A stretch of DNA of 33,385 bases from Phallusia fumigata (lineage: Eukaryota; Chordata; Ascidiacea; Phlebobranchia; Ascidiidae): the NCBI GenBank assembly GCA_008931825.1, contig QXVZ01000556.1, positions 1 to 33,385 on the forward strand, given 5' to 3'. The notes under the pieces are model-generated. The model was not told the origin of the DNA. It saw nothing but the letters and a program-made list of their open reading frames with translations, and ran no database searches. A program made the translations under genes and the position numbers. Each line of letters begins with the position of its first letter. Positions within the stretch are counted from its first letter, which is position 1. Shown piece by piece: positions 19,894 to 30,389 of the stretch.

Positions 19894-20950
19894 TTTCTAG
19901 CGTTTCTTAACATGAGTGCGTAGTATCTGATTAATTGCGTCTCAACACAGTACAGTGACATTTGTGGGCCTTTTTGAAATGATAGTAAAATTGTAATATA
20001 TACTAATGTTGGCTGGCTTATTTGATGTTAACTACAAGAAATCTGTTCACAGAATTTACCATACATTTAGTCCCGAACCTAGAATCCCTGCTGGAAAATA
20101 ACTACAGCTTTTTATGTAATGTTTTCGAATTAATGCCAGTTTTAATAGTTGGAAGATATAGAGATCTATCTTTACATACTTTAGAACACGATCAAATTCG
20201 GTACCTTTAACCGGCATTCTGGAAAAGTCAGTACGTGATTAAGCTTTTATTACTTGGCATGTTTTTGACATTCACACAGCGAGCGAACCGAGCAACGAAG
20301 CAGCGCCATTTAATGTGCATGTTGCAATGCACGGACGTGTACCACTGTCTGACACGAAGTTGGATTTGAAACTGTAACTATTAAACTCTGCGGCGGGTTG
20401 TTCGGCTTCTACGCTTTTAGTTTAAACTTAAGTGAGAGAATACTGGCGGTGATCCTTTTCCTGACAACTATGTTACGTCTAGCATAACAAAATAGACTGA
20501 TAATTGTGCCACAAAGTGACTACATTTGGTTGTGGTGCCACAATGTGGTGATGTTGTATGACAAACGCTGTTTATTGTCATCAACTTAAGATTTTAGGCT
20601 CACCTGGAGGAACTAGTTCTTCTATTAAGTGCTCAAAACTGCCGCATGATAATAATTACAATGAAGAAATTTGCATTTTTGCCATGGTACGTGTCTAAGC
20701 GACATGTTGATTGCGGCGTATTGCAACAGCTTATGTGCATATACTACACAAGTATATAGGATTGTGAACATGATTTATAGTGGAATATATCAGTGCGTAG
20801 CAGGAACAGACTGCATGAATTTATTGAGGAACAAAGTGTTTTGTACCTACATGTGTTTCACGAAAATGTTAGACATACTATAGTTTGGGAAAAGGAGCAA
20901 CCAGGCCTCAATAGTTTCAAACAATACTAATGTATATGTATATATCTGTG
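19894..20950. other. Intergenic DNA between genes C and D
   Basis: No gene is supported; short ORFs here look random. AT-rich, without a recognised repeat. Confidence 0.5.
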
Positions 20951-20958
20951 TTTCTTAG
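20951..20958 (+). promoter_or_regulatory. Splice acceptor 44 bases before the gene D ATG
   Basis: TTTCTTAG preceded by a T-rich stretch. It could end a 5' UTR intron or, if this is a tunicate, be a spliced-leader trans-splicing site. Only the acceptor is visible. Confidence 0.35.
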
Positions 20959-21002
20959 CTCAATCTTCAAGGAAGATTAGGACAGAAATTTTATAGTACG
21001 CC

Positions 21003-22406
21003 ATGGGAACCCACATTAAAACAGAAGAAGAAATTGGGCTTGCCCGAAGGCGGTGGTTTATTCTAATGATCCTTGTCTTGTTGCAAATGCTATCCGGGAT
21101 ATGGTTTTCATTCTTTGGACAAATAGACAATTTTTTCGTCGCCTTTTTCGAGGTAACCCACTCTCAGATCGGGTGGATGACTTTAGTTTTCGATGTTCCT
21201 CCTGTAGTAGCAACGTTTCTCTTTGTCTGGTTGGCTCACAGGAAAATCGTCGGATTTAGAAGCTTGGTTATCTTTTCAGCCTTGTCACTGTCTGCAGCAT
21301 ATGCTTGCATTGCTGTTTCGTTAAGCGACGGCAGTCTGTTTTGGCTCAGCGCTGTTGGACAGACATTGAATGGCTTAGCAGCGCAAGTACTCATGGCGAC
21401 CCCATCGATTTTCGGTTCGGGGTGGTTTGGTATAGATGAGATTGGAACTGCAATTAGCGTTAACTTGATGGGACTTTTCCTGGGCTACATCACAGGCGTT
21501 CTACTTCCATTCAATCTGCTATCTCATACTTCTAACTTAACCGACAATAAAAACGATTCGTCTCAACTGTTAATAAATGACATAAACAACCTTTTTACCA
21601 CGTATTGCTCGTGCTTCGTGCTTGCATTGCTAGCAACACTTGCCCTGCTTTTAGTGGTCACTGATACTCCTCCAAAAGCGCCGAGTCTTCGAGCGTTGAA
21701 ACTAAAGTCAGTTAGATTGACGAAATTTTTGCCAGACGTTTCACAACTTTTCAATCGGTGGCGCTTTGTTTCGGCGTGTATTATTTTCGGCATCATCTTT
21801 CAGGCTACGACGGTGGAGTTCACAATGATGTCTGAGATCCTTAAAGACAGAATCCCAAGTGGAAAAAACAAGAACACTGGCCCCATAGGAAGTTACGTAA
21901 TTTGTTCCTACGCTTTCGGATGCATTGTGGGAACGCCACCAGCCGCCAAACTGGTAAATAAATGCAAAAACGTCACCGCAGTCGGTGCCGCATCAACATT
22001 TTTCCTGTTTTTATCTTCCGGGGGAATTGTGCTCGGGGTCGTATTCGCCAACGTTGCGTCCATTTACGCTTGCAACATACTGATGGGCGTTTTCTCTCAA
22101 ATAGCGATGGTTGCAGTTTACGAGATAGTCGCGAAGGTGACGAACCCACTGGACGGGAACTTTGTCGCTTTGTGGTTCTCGGGCATTATCACTCCGATGG
22201 GAATCTTCTTCGGTGAAATCGGCAGGATCGTGTTTAAGTATTCCGGTGCTGTGACAATTATTCTGTTTCAAGCGGGCAGCATGTTGTGTGCTACGGTGCT
22301 GTTTTTCTCCCTTTCGGTTCATAAGGAAAAGCCCAGAACGGAAAAAGACGAAGAAAGTGCCTCTTCGGACTCAGAGGACGAGTCCAGTCAACTTATCGAA
22401 CCTTGA
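21003..22406 (+). CDS. Gene D: MFS transporter, SLC49/FLVCR-like, intronless
   Basis: A single open frame of 467 residues with about 12 hydrophobic segments, the usual length and layout of a major facilitator. Features recalling the SLC49 family (FLVCR1/2, MFSD7, DIRC2) are the RRWF start of TM1, a Q-G-N-F pattern after it, GWMTLVFDVPP before TM2, GQTLNGLAAQVLMATPS, and WFG-DEIGTAISVNLMG. The family exports or imports small organic substrates (choline, ethanolamine and reported heme for FLVCRs); the substrate here is not predictable. The long hydrophilic loop after TM6 (about 225-250) and the acidic Ser-rich tail (about 440-467) are cytosolic by topology. The tail ends ESSQLIEP, an acidic dileucine-type sorting signal. 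The ATG has a good context (GCCATGG). Close paralogue of gene E. The family assignment is by motif memory, so moderate. Confidence 0.85.
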   Translation: MGTHIKTEEEIGLARRRWFILMILVLLQMLSGIWFSFFGQIDNFFVAFFEVTHSQIGWMTLVFDVPPVVATFLFVWLAHRKIVGFRSLVIFSALSLSAAYACIAVSLSDGSLFWLSAVGQTLNGLAAQVLMATPSIFGSGWFGIDEIGTAISVNLMGLFLGYITGVLLPFNLLSHTSNLTDNKNDSSQLLINDINNLFTTYCSCFVLALLATLALLLVVTDTPPKAPSLRALKLKSVRLTKFLPDVSQLFNRWRFVSACIIFGIIFQATTVEFTMMSEILKDRIPSGKNKNTGPIGSYVICSYAFGCIVGTPPAAKLVNKCKNVTAVGAASTFFLFLSSGGIVLGVVFANVASIYACNILMGVFSQIAMVAVYEIVAKVTNPLDGNFVALWFSGIITPMGIFFGEIGRIVFKYSGAVTIILFQAGSMLCATVLFFSLSVHKEKPRTEKDEESASSDSEDESSQLIEP

Positions 22407-23097
22407 ACGCAAACTATTAAATTCAGCTTTTCAAGATTTCAATGAGAAAATGACAATGTACATTTATGGGTGTACGTCCTTTTGGCTTCGACGAGAGTGC
22501 AACCTAAAATGTATGACATACAAAATGGTATATTCTACAAAACACTAAAGCCGTCTAAACAGAAAAGAATGTAATTTGTATGGTCGAATATTCATTTGAA
22601 GCTTGTTGCAACTATACAAAAATGTAACAGCAAAAATTGAGAAAAATGCATGTTTTTGTACCTTATAGACAGTCACAGTGCCGCGCAAAGGCAATATAGC
22701 GATTTTGTTCTTGATGATAAAACAAGGTAAATGATTATTCAGTAAAAACAGTTTCAGTTGCTTGTAGTACAAATCGCTTAAATTTGCTGGTTTGTTCGTT
22801 GAGGGACACACTAGCTTATCGCAGATTTCCACTATTCCCGCGTTTCTGTACGTTACACCTATGTCTGATAAAAAAGGCTCTGCAGTTTGTTTAGAAAAAA
22901 GTCCGCCACTTGCTTTGTAATTACAGAAGCAAAAACGATAATGAAACTAACCTTTTGCAGCGAGCTGGAGCAAAACCCGCACTATTAGTAATTTGCGCTT
23001 GTAAGGATCGAAGAAGCGTACGCCCTCGGCTAAAATTATTCACGCACAGTGAAGTTGGCAACGTTATTCTTGCAACAAGCTTTGCAAAATAATGCCT

Positions 23098-23310
23098 GAA
23101 GGGGTGTGCAACCTACGACCACCGGTAGAAGTTGCGCGGCTCGTGGAAGTGCGGGTTTTAAATGTAGAGGCGTGCATTTTGAATGTATAGCCATCCGCAA
23201 AAGAAGTTCAGTGCAGTACTAGCGAGAGGTTCCGATCCCTTTGCTTCGAATTAGTGCATTGCGCAAAATCTATTGACTGGGAGGAAAGTAAAGCAAACGA
23301 CGTTTAAATT
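23098..23310 (-). mobile_element. Diverged relic of the hAT-like family
   Basis: GGGGTGTGCAACCT is followed by AGTTGCGCGGCTCGTGG and TGCGGGTTTTAAATGTA. This matches in order the reverse complement of the right half of the 11319-11636 element. Further matches are GCATTGCGCAA and GAAAGTAAAGC. The far end is not found, so it is truncated or too diverged. Confidence 0.6.
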
Positions 23311-24144
23311 AACTTTGTAAACAAAATATTCTTTCTCCTTTTCACAGCAGCGGTAGCCTTTTTGATACGCAATAAAACAAAGCAAATTAACTGCGGTAAA
23401 TCTAGGTGCGGGCCGCGGTGTAACCTGGTTAACTGTATTTGGCGGCAGACGTGCAGCGTTATTAGCAAAGGTGTCAGTGAACTGCAAGCGCAGAAACGTG
23501 AGCGATGTGATGTTTGTGTCGTTTATGAAAGGCGGAAGGCAAAAGGATGTTTTGAAACACGGCCAAAACGCCAACATACGCGTAACACAGCAATTTCGGA
23601 AAATCTGACTACAAATATTTTATTGCCAAATTAACAACTTCAAATATGATTCTAATACATGTTAAAAAAGGCTAATTTTAGTTTAAAGCTTAGCAGTTAC
23701 GGCGGATAGACGAAAAGACTAACAAACTTTGCAAATACTGAGTACCTTGTGGCAGGTACAGGCGGCCTTTGCAAAACTGTGTTGCATAACCCAAATACAG
23801 CAGCGGCAAGGGTCTCTGGGTAACCCGGTCGGTTGTTGCAGGGCGATTAATTATAGCCTTTGGTCTCGTTTCTGCCGAAAGCGCAGGAACTGCTATAGAT
23901 AGTGTGTGTACATAACACAGGCAGATGAGGTAGGATTGTCGTACTTTAGTTTTTAAAGCAATTTAATCTGTCGCTTGCTGCACTTCTTATTGTATAAACA
24001 GAATACCCAAAAAGAGGGGTATGGCAATAACTTTTACAGTCTGGTTAGTTAAACAGTTAAGAGCATGTTGAGGTGATTTGTTTCGCTATCAGGGTGGAAG
24101 ACAATACCAGCGTTACAAACTTTTGAAGCTCCAAACGTACGCTT

Positions 24145-24209
24145 AAAAAACATCATCATCTAGCACCTAAAAAACATTATAATCTAGCAACTAAAAAACA
24201 AACTAATGG
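24145..24209 (+). repeat. 24-base imperfect tandem repeat, about 2.5 units
   Basis: The units start AAAAAACAT..ATCTAGCA-CT at 24145 and 24169, with a partial third from 24193. Small and without apparent function. Confidence 0.5.
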
Positions 24210-25400
24210 ACAACGTCGCATGGCAACATGCAAATAAGCTGCTTTAGCACAAAAGAGATTTGTGCACAAACGCGGACAGTTTTTGGCTGTGAGCCTGAGG
24301 TTCACATCATTGAACTCATGTATTTCGTAGTAGCCAGTGGGAAACGATATGCGGTGAAGGCTATTTCCTCTATTTGATATTTGCATTTATTCATTTTTTT
24401 CCCGACATCCATTACCTAAACGGGACAGTCGTCGTAAAAGAATGAAAATATTCAGAACCGTGTTTTGTTGGCTGGGCGTAAAATTCAGTTTAGTCAAATT
24501 ATTATCAACAGTGTGTTCCGCCAACATTAACAGTACACCAGCATCGAATAGGTCGCCCTCCTGTTTCACAGTTACTGTTTAGCAAACATTATCCGATAGT
24601 CGTGCCAGATTAACGGTTTGTTTTTGCGCAAATAGCACCTTAAAGTGTTGGGATTGAGAACGGACTTAACCTAGCAATGTGCGCCAAAGGAGCAAACGGG
24701 CACATTTACTTTTGCGACTGGGTGACATTTTGTTATGCAGGAAGTTGTTGAGGCTGGTGGCAGTAAAGTGACGAAAGTATGACACGATGTTTCAAAGTAC
24801 AGCGCTGCACGGTGCAGGCACACAGGTCTCACGAACGGAAGCGGTAACAATATATTAGGCCAAGTGTTTTACTTGGCGTACATTTTATGCTTCCCGTAAA
24901 CGGTGTTTTAGGGCATTTATTGGCTTCCGCGTAACAGCATCGTCGCATTTACCGGTATTCTGTTGAAAAACTCAAACGGTATGAAATGAAACAGGAAAAA
25001 AATGCGAATACAGTTTTGTTTGTTGCACATTTCGTCGCGGCATCAAATACAACTAAACTAGTAACGTTGTGGGAAAAGGTTTACAAACAAATTTGACTGG
25101 GTCGGGAGAAATACTGCTTAATCGTTGCAGCGCAACAAGTTAACATGCCTGTTCGTATTTGTCTTCAGTATGGATTGCAATTGTGAGTTGTTAAAGTTAT
25201 ACGATTGCATTTCAATTCCATACATGTCAGAACCAACGTTTTTGCAGATTGGTTATCAAGAACTCTTGCATCTGTTTTAACCTTACTTTGTTGCTTTTGG
25301 GAAAATCATTTGTATTACCTATGTCTGGCAGCAACATAATATGTTTGTTTGTTGAACAGCTCGATATCTAAAACACAGATTAAATCTCGAGTGTTTGTTT

Positions 25401-25406
25401 TTGCAG
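25401..25406 (+). promoter_or_regulatory. Splice acceptor 45 bases before the gene E ATG
   Basis: TTGCAG after the pyrimidine-rich GTGTTTGTTT. The position is nearly the same as before gene D (44 bases), so a 5' UTR intron or trans-splice site is likely conserved between the paralogues. Confidence 0.45.
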
Positions 25407-25450
25407 GTTAACGTATATCATTTAGTCTTCGGGACCTGTGTCCACAAACT

Positions 25451-26857
25451 ATGTCCGATGAACGTCTTATTTCAGATCAGGAAGTGCAACTGTACAAAAG
25501 ACGATGGGTGTTTCTGGTAGCGCTAACACTGCTGCAGATTTTATCCGGGTTTTCTTTCTCATGTTTCGGACAAATCAGTAATTTCTTTGTCTCCTACTTT
25601 CACGTGACCTACTCTCAAGTTGATTGGATGACGTTAGTTTTTGATGTCCCGCCTTTGGTTCTGACTGTGCCCTTTGCGTGGCTGACATACAGAAGATTCG
25701 TCAAATTTCGAATCCTAACTATTGTCTGTGCCTTGTCGCTATCTGTGGCGTATGCTTGTATTGCTTTATCACTGATTCGTGGTACTCTGTTTTGGTTGTG
25801 CCTTGTTGGACAGACCATGAACGGTTTAGCAGCCCAAGTTTTGATGGCAACTCCGTCGATATTCGGGGCTGTTTGGTTCGCCGAAGACGAAATTGGAACT
25901 GCAATAAGCCTCAATCTGATGGGTGTGTTTGCCGGGTACGGCCTTGGTGTCGTATTACCTACGAACGCATTGTCTCTATCACCAACAAAAAACGCAACAG
26001 TAATTAGTACAGCATTGACTCAAAACCGCAACATCCTACTTGAAATTTACTGCTGTTGCTTTGGAATTTGCTTTATCGTTCTTGTCCTTCTCTGCGTTTG
26101 GGTCACAGACGTCCCACCAAAGCCACCAACCGTTGCCCAAGCTCGTAAAAGTTTAGAGCAAGTACAGAGAGATTCGTCAAGGTTCTGGTCCCAAACCGGA
26201 TCCATCCTGACCAATAGAACATTTCTCGCAGCCTGTGTCATATTTGGAATTATATACGAAGCAACTACAGTTGAATTTACGATGATGTCGCAAATCTTTA
26301 AAGCGATGTCCCAGAAAAACGGCGCCCAGTATAACTATGACACAATGGGTGGCTACGTCATATGTTTTTACTCAGCAGGAAGCATTTGTGGAACCATACC
26401 CGCTGCAAAGTTGGTGGACAAATACAAGAACTACAAAGTGCTCGCGATTGGCGGATGCTCTTTAGTTTTTCTTGGTTCCCTCGGTATAGTGTTGGGTGTG
26501 TGGTTTTCAAACGCGTTGTCGATTTATTTGTGCAACGTTGTCGTTGGGTTTTTCACCCAAATTGCAATGGTGGCTATTTACGAAATAGCAACTCAGCACA
26601 CGTATCCAGTCGATGAAACGTTCGTCACCATTTGGTTGGTTGGGATAATGACACCGATGGGGCTTTTCTACGGCGAGATCGGACGTGTTATATTCAATAG
26701 TCTCGGTGGTTTGGCTGTAGTGATTTTTCAGGCCATCAGTATGTTGCTTAGCGCGTTTCTTAGTTGTCTTTTATCGCCAGACTACAAGCGCCTCGAACTG
26801 AACAAAGAAAAGGTGACGGAAGCCAATGATAGTGAAAGACAAAGACTCTTAGATTAA
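25451..26857 (+). CDS. Gene E: MFS transporter, SLC49/FLVCR-like, intronless
   Basis: A single open frame of 468 residues with about 12 hydrophobic segments, aligning end to end with gene D. Shared blocks: RRW at TM1, WMTLVFDVPP, GQTMNGLAAQVLMATPS, DEIGTAIS-NLMG, TVEFTMMS, and ITPMG/MTPMG-F-GEIGR near the end. Predicted polytopic membrane transporter; substrate unknown. The C-terminal tail ends SERQRLLD, fitting the [DE]XXXL[LI] acidic dileucine pattern for endosomal or lysosomal sorting. The gene has no introns although the neighbouring family averages one every 130 bases of coding sequence, so its ancestor may have arisen by retroposition. AATAAA at 26984-26989, 127 bases after the stop, is a good polyadenylation signal. 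A partial third copy lies at 31065. Confidence 0.86.
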   Translation: MSDERLISDQEVQLYKRRWVFLVALTLLQILSGFSFSCFGQISNFFVSYFHVTYSQVDWMTLVFDVPPLVLTVPFAWLTYRRFVKFRILTIVCALSLSVAYACIALSLIRGTLFWLCLVGQTMNGLAAQVLMATPSIFGAVWFAEDEIGTAISLNLMGVFAGYGLGVVLPTNALSLSPTKNATVISTALTQNRNILLEIYCCCFGICFIVLVLLCVWVTDVPPKPPTVAQARKSLEQVQRDSSRFWSQTGSILTNRTFLAACVIFGIIYEATTVEFTMMSQIFKAMSQKNGAQYNYDTMGGYVICFYSAGSICGTIPAAKLVDKYKNYKVLAIGGCSLVFLGSLGIVLGVWFSNALSIYLCNVVVGFFTQIAMVAIYEIATQHTYPVDETFVTIWLVGIMTPMGLFYGEIGRVIFNSLGGLAVVIFQAISMLLSAFLSCLLSPDYKRLELNKEKVTEANDSERQRLLD

Positions 26858-26983
26858 CAGACCTCAACAAGACGTGCAACACCTCAATAAGATTATAACC
26901 TCGCATTGTACGCGTTTAGCACCTGAGTATGTTTGTTCTTAATATTGTCTTTATTTATTTTTCTTCTATTTCTTCCTTTTTTG

Positions 26984-26989
26984 AATAAA
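26984..26989 (+). terminator. Polyadenylation signal of gene E
   Basis: AATAAA in a T-rich context, 127 bases after the stop codon. Confidence 0.55.
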
Positions 26990-28000
26990 ACCTTGGACGT
27001 GAATGGCGAATTTTGGTAAACGAGTTTACTTTCGTGTATGCAACAAAAACAACCGTTAGGTGTCGATAAAGTTCTAATCTCAACTGCGAAAGCACGCGAA
27101 AAGTTTTTCTCAGTATTGCGCGTCTTCACAGATGAATTAATTTTCAGTGCGAACATTTTGGAGTCGCTAAACATATTTTAATAAAAATACTAAGCTGGTT
27201 CTGATTTGATTAAAATGCCACAGAACCACTTGGCGCTATCTGCTGCTTGCGTTAGCATGTACTTAGAAACTAATATGTCTTAACTTAGATGAGAATCAAC
27301 CCGCGTTATAACAGGATCTGTTAAAAACAGGCAAAAATGATTTTACTTAATTTACGACAAAGGGCACCTATATGATCGTGACCTAATAAATGTGAGATTC
27401 GACTTGACCCGTAATTAACCACTGGATAAAACTTGTTACGCAACACTTGCTTGTGGACTTTAAGGTCTGAGTATTAGTTACATTATGAGCATTGCTATTA
27501 TTCGCGCCACAGCATTGTCATACATTAAACTATCCACAGAATCATGTATTCAGCATGCTTACCCCGCTTGTCACTTCGACAAATTCCTTTGAAAAAAAGA
27601 CGCGAACGTTATAATATTGGTGTCATGCAATGGTATAGACCATGCATACCAAGCCGAACATGACACAAATCTGAATGCCAGATAGGCCTAAGTCAAGTAG
27701 ATCGAACTTACTCTGGACTTCGGTCGTAGCCTGTTATCGAATACATTTCAAAAATGTTACAAAAAACGTTTTGGCCTTGATATGAAACCTTCTGTAACAA
27801 TTACGTCGATTGTGACGTTGTCCAATCACAATTTATTTTAAATGGAGAAACCAACATGTCGCAATGCTGCAAGGCGCATGACGTTTTGACTGGTTGAGAT
27901 ATGTAGAAATCTAAGTTAAAACCTTTTTTGTCGTTTTTTAAACTGATAAAAAAGGTAAGTTTTCTATGTTTGTTTTCATATTTGTGTGGCGAAGACCAGC
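26990..28000. other. Intergenic DNA
   Basis: No gene or repeat recognised. A consensus-like donor AAAAAAG|GTAAGT lies near 27955, just before the candidate coding fragment at 28046. Confidence 0.45.
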
Positions 28001-28045
28001 CGCGATTTGAATTTATTCGGTTTTTGGCCGAGGCTTTTTTCTCGA

Positions 28046-28252
28046 ATGCCGCGTTACAGAAGCCGAGGAATCGCTGGTAAACCGCGTGGGACCGTATGTT
28101 GGGAGAAAAAAGTGGTCACGAAACAATTTGTCACTATGGATGACGTTGATACAACTGGACTTGAATTATCCTTCATTGCAGAAAGCGAAATAACTCCACG
28201 TTTGCAAGATAGCTCTGAATCAAGCGAGCATGTTTTTTTTTACAACTTTTAA
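28046..28252 (+). CDS. Unidentified candidate coding fragment, 68 codons
   Basis: Open from ATG (MPRYRSRGIAGKPRG...), basic at the start and acidic or Ser-rich near the end (LQDSSESSEH). The region is richer in G and C than its surroundings, which suggests coding. No family is recognised. It may be the first exon of a split gene or of a decayed transposon; AATAAA occurs about 160 bases later. Confidence 0.3.
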   Translation: MPRYRSRGIAGKPRGTVCWEKKVVTKQFVTMDDVDTTGLELSFIAESEITPRLQDSSESSEHVFFYNF

Positions 28253-28530
28253 AAGAAATGCACGAAAGGAACAGTATATACAATGCAGCAGGTTTTAACA
28301 ACTGGGTTTTGAAAGTAATGGCTGTCACTATAGGCTCTTGAAAAATCTTGGCCAGTTTTGTGAAGATCTTTAAAAATCCTGAAATCCAAGACATTGCTTC
28401 CAACTTCAGCAATAAAGTTTAAATAAATACACCAAGGTAAATATATTTTTATAGTTGTTGTGTTATATAACTGATTTTCATTTGCTACATGTGACTGTTA
28501 AAGCATGTATGCGCTGAAAGCATTTAAACC

Positions 28531-28734
28531 TTGCAACACATTGCAAATCATGTTTATCATGGAAATGAAAATGTGATTGTTAGTGCCAAAGTAAATTGCA
28601 ATTTTACACAACAGCATGTTTTTGATGAACTTGAAGAAGACAAGGGAGAACGTATAGCTACCATAAAAGAGCTTTGCAGAATAACAATTACAAATTACAA
28701 GATGTACTATCACAGATTCTACTATGTCATATGA
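28531..28734 (+). CDS. Unidentified candidate coding fragment, 67 codons
   Basis: An open stretch with a plausible protein composition (VFDELEEDKGERIATIKELC). No start or clean splice sites were assigned, and no family is recognised. Confidence 0.2.
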   Translation: MQHIANHVYHGNENVIVSAKVNCNFTQQHVFDELEEDKGERIATIKELCRITITNYKMYYHRFYYVI

Positions 28735-29205
28735 TGACGAAATTGGCCCAGTTATTGACCTGATTGTTTACTGTAAAAAAGTTATTTTGTTTCAAAACAG
28801 TATCAAATAGCAAAGAATCCTTTTAAGTTTGTACAAAGTTTGTAAATGTTAGAATAAGTATTAAAATTATCATGTATTAAAGTTGTATCACTTGATGACC
28901 AATGTGTTTTTGTGGACATTACTGGTTAGAATTTGAAAATCATTGTGATAACTACTATGCCTCCCCCTCTGATTAGGACAGAATCCATCAATCAATGACA
29001 GTGAGTTAATACATAATTTACCTCTATAGAAATTGTTTGTACTAATGCATATGTTTTAACAGACTCTTAGCTGTGTCTCCAGACATGAGTAAAAAAAAAC
29101 GAAAATTTACAGAAGCAAAGTTGCATGAAATATGCTACTACAACTGTCAACTGAGAGAAGTTTTAAAAGAAATAGGTTGCATTGCAACTGTATTACATGT
29201 TTTAG

Positions 29206-29325
29206 ATAAAAAATGACAAGATAATAGAATGTTTCAAACAACAAGTAACATCACAGCTACCTACAGCTACAATTAATGAAGGTGAGCTTTCTACGGCTAT
29301 TAAAGTAATGCCAGTAAGAGCAAAG
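29206..29325 (+). CDS. Unidentified candidate exon, 40 codons
   Basis: Bounded by TGTTTTAG and AAG|GTGTGT and open in one frame (IKNDKIIECFKQQVTSQLPT...). Just upstream (29084) lies a short basic ORF MSKKKRKFTEAKLHEICYYN. Together they suggest a split or decayed gene. No family is recognised. Confidence 0.25.
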
Positions 29326-29792
29326 GTGTGTCACAATACTTGTTTTAATAATATTATGAATAATCCATAACATGTGTAGTGTAAGTATACTTTTTCAGTT
29401 GAATTCAGTCCGAAGGTGCCAGTTCAACAAAACACAATTAGAAAGCAATAGCAAATTTTATGTATTCTTATTTTGTGCAGGACATTATGATTATTGCAGT
29501 GTATTTAGTGAGAGGCACACTTCAGGCTACTGCAAAAAAAATGATCGAATTGTTCATAAGAAAGTCCTCGTCAAAAGTACTCAATCCAAAGCCATTTAAA
29601 AATCACCATCTTTATCGGGTTCTTACTAGTGCCATTATAGAATTCTGTGATTTTATGTTTAGATATTGATAGGTTTGTATTTTGCAAATGTCAATTTTTG
29701 CTATAATAGTTGGATACATGCAAGTCAGGATCTACTGCCAAATTACTTCTATAATTTCCTTACAATTGTAATGCAACTTTTTGTGTCTGTAG

Positions 29793-29960
29793 GTGTGATC
29801 AAGAAAACAATATTTAAAGCTGTGTCATACAGTGAATTTACAGATGCTGTTCAACAAGAAGGGAGTATGGGGAAACAAGGAAACCAATTTGAATGGATCT
29901 ATTTACAAAAAAACATTGTTATGGACCGGCAGAGTGTGGGGCAATCAAGCTTTTCTATTG
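29793..29960 (+). CDS. Unidentified candidate exon, about 55 codons
   Basis: Acceptor TGTCTGTAG, one frame open (phase 2) through VIKKTIFKAVSYSEFTDAVQ and a downstream GTGGGT/GTAAAA donor. It could belong with the fragments at 28046-29325. No family is recognised. Confidence 0.25.
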
Positions 29961-30188
29961 GTGGGTAAAACTTTAGTCATTTGTTAAACTTAAATAATTT
30001 AATCTCCTGTCCATAACACATAGATTAATAAATCTTCATTGTTTCAATTTCTTTTTTTGCATTGAACTGTTATTGGAATAAAAATAATGTTGAGTTGAGT
30101 TTATTTCGCTTGGTGAAAGAAATTGTAGCGTCACAATTACACTAAAACAATCACCAAGCCGGAGATAGCTGCGCAACGTAAAAACGTT

Positions 30189-30350
30189 ATGGAGCGCGAG
30201 AAAGTGAAGCGCACAATTGGTGAATCACGGTTGAACGCTCTGCAGCTACACCGTCATTACAAGGCGTTACCTGGCGGGGGCTCACATCGAAGGATGAGTT
30301 TGGCGCAAAAGAGGGTGGGGTTCGACAGGAAAAGAATCCCTGCCGGATAG
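30189..30350 (+). CDS. Unidentified small basic ORF in a GC-rich island, 53 codons
   Basis: ATG at 30189 with G at +4, stop TAG at 30348. The frame is open from 30129, so 73 codons lie between stops. The product is strongly basic (MEREKVKRTIGESRLNALQL, then GGGSHRRMSLAQKRVGFDRK). The stretch is visibly richer in G and C than the AT-rich DNA on both sides, as a conserved exon or inserted repeat would be. An antisense frame is also open across it, which weakens the case. No family is recognised. Confidence 0.35.
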   Translation: MEREKVKRTIGESRLNALQLHRHYKALPGGGSHRRMSLAQKRVGFDRKRIPAG

Positions 30351-30389
30351 TTTCAAGGACCGGAAGGAGGGTACAAGACAATTATTATT

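Larger units (their letters stand above)
22407..25400. other. Intergenic DNA between genes D and E
   Basis: Mostly unassigned. It contains an ATTAAA hexamer just after gene D, the hAT relic near 23098-23310, and a 24-base imperfect tandem repeat at 24145-24209. Short ORFs look random. Confidence 0.5.

Noticed and set aside
20671..20883. 70-codon ORF upstream of gene D
   Set aside because: Cys-rich by chance, with no signal or splice evidence and no family resemblance.
30300..30345. tRNA or tRNA-derived SINE (GGGTTCGACAGGA resembles a B box)
   Set aside because: No matching A box at the right distance and no cloverleaf could be drawn.
30187..30381. 64-codon minus-strand ORF opposite the basic small ORF
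   Set aside because: It cannot be excluded, but the plus frame has a more natural composition and a better start context, so only the plus frame was kept.
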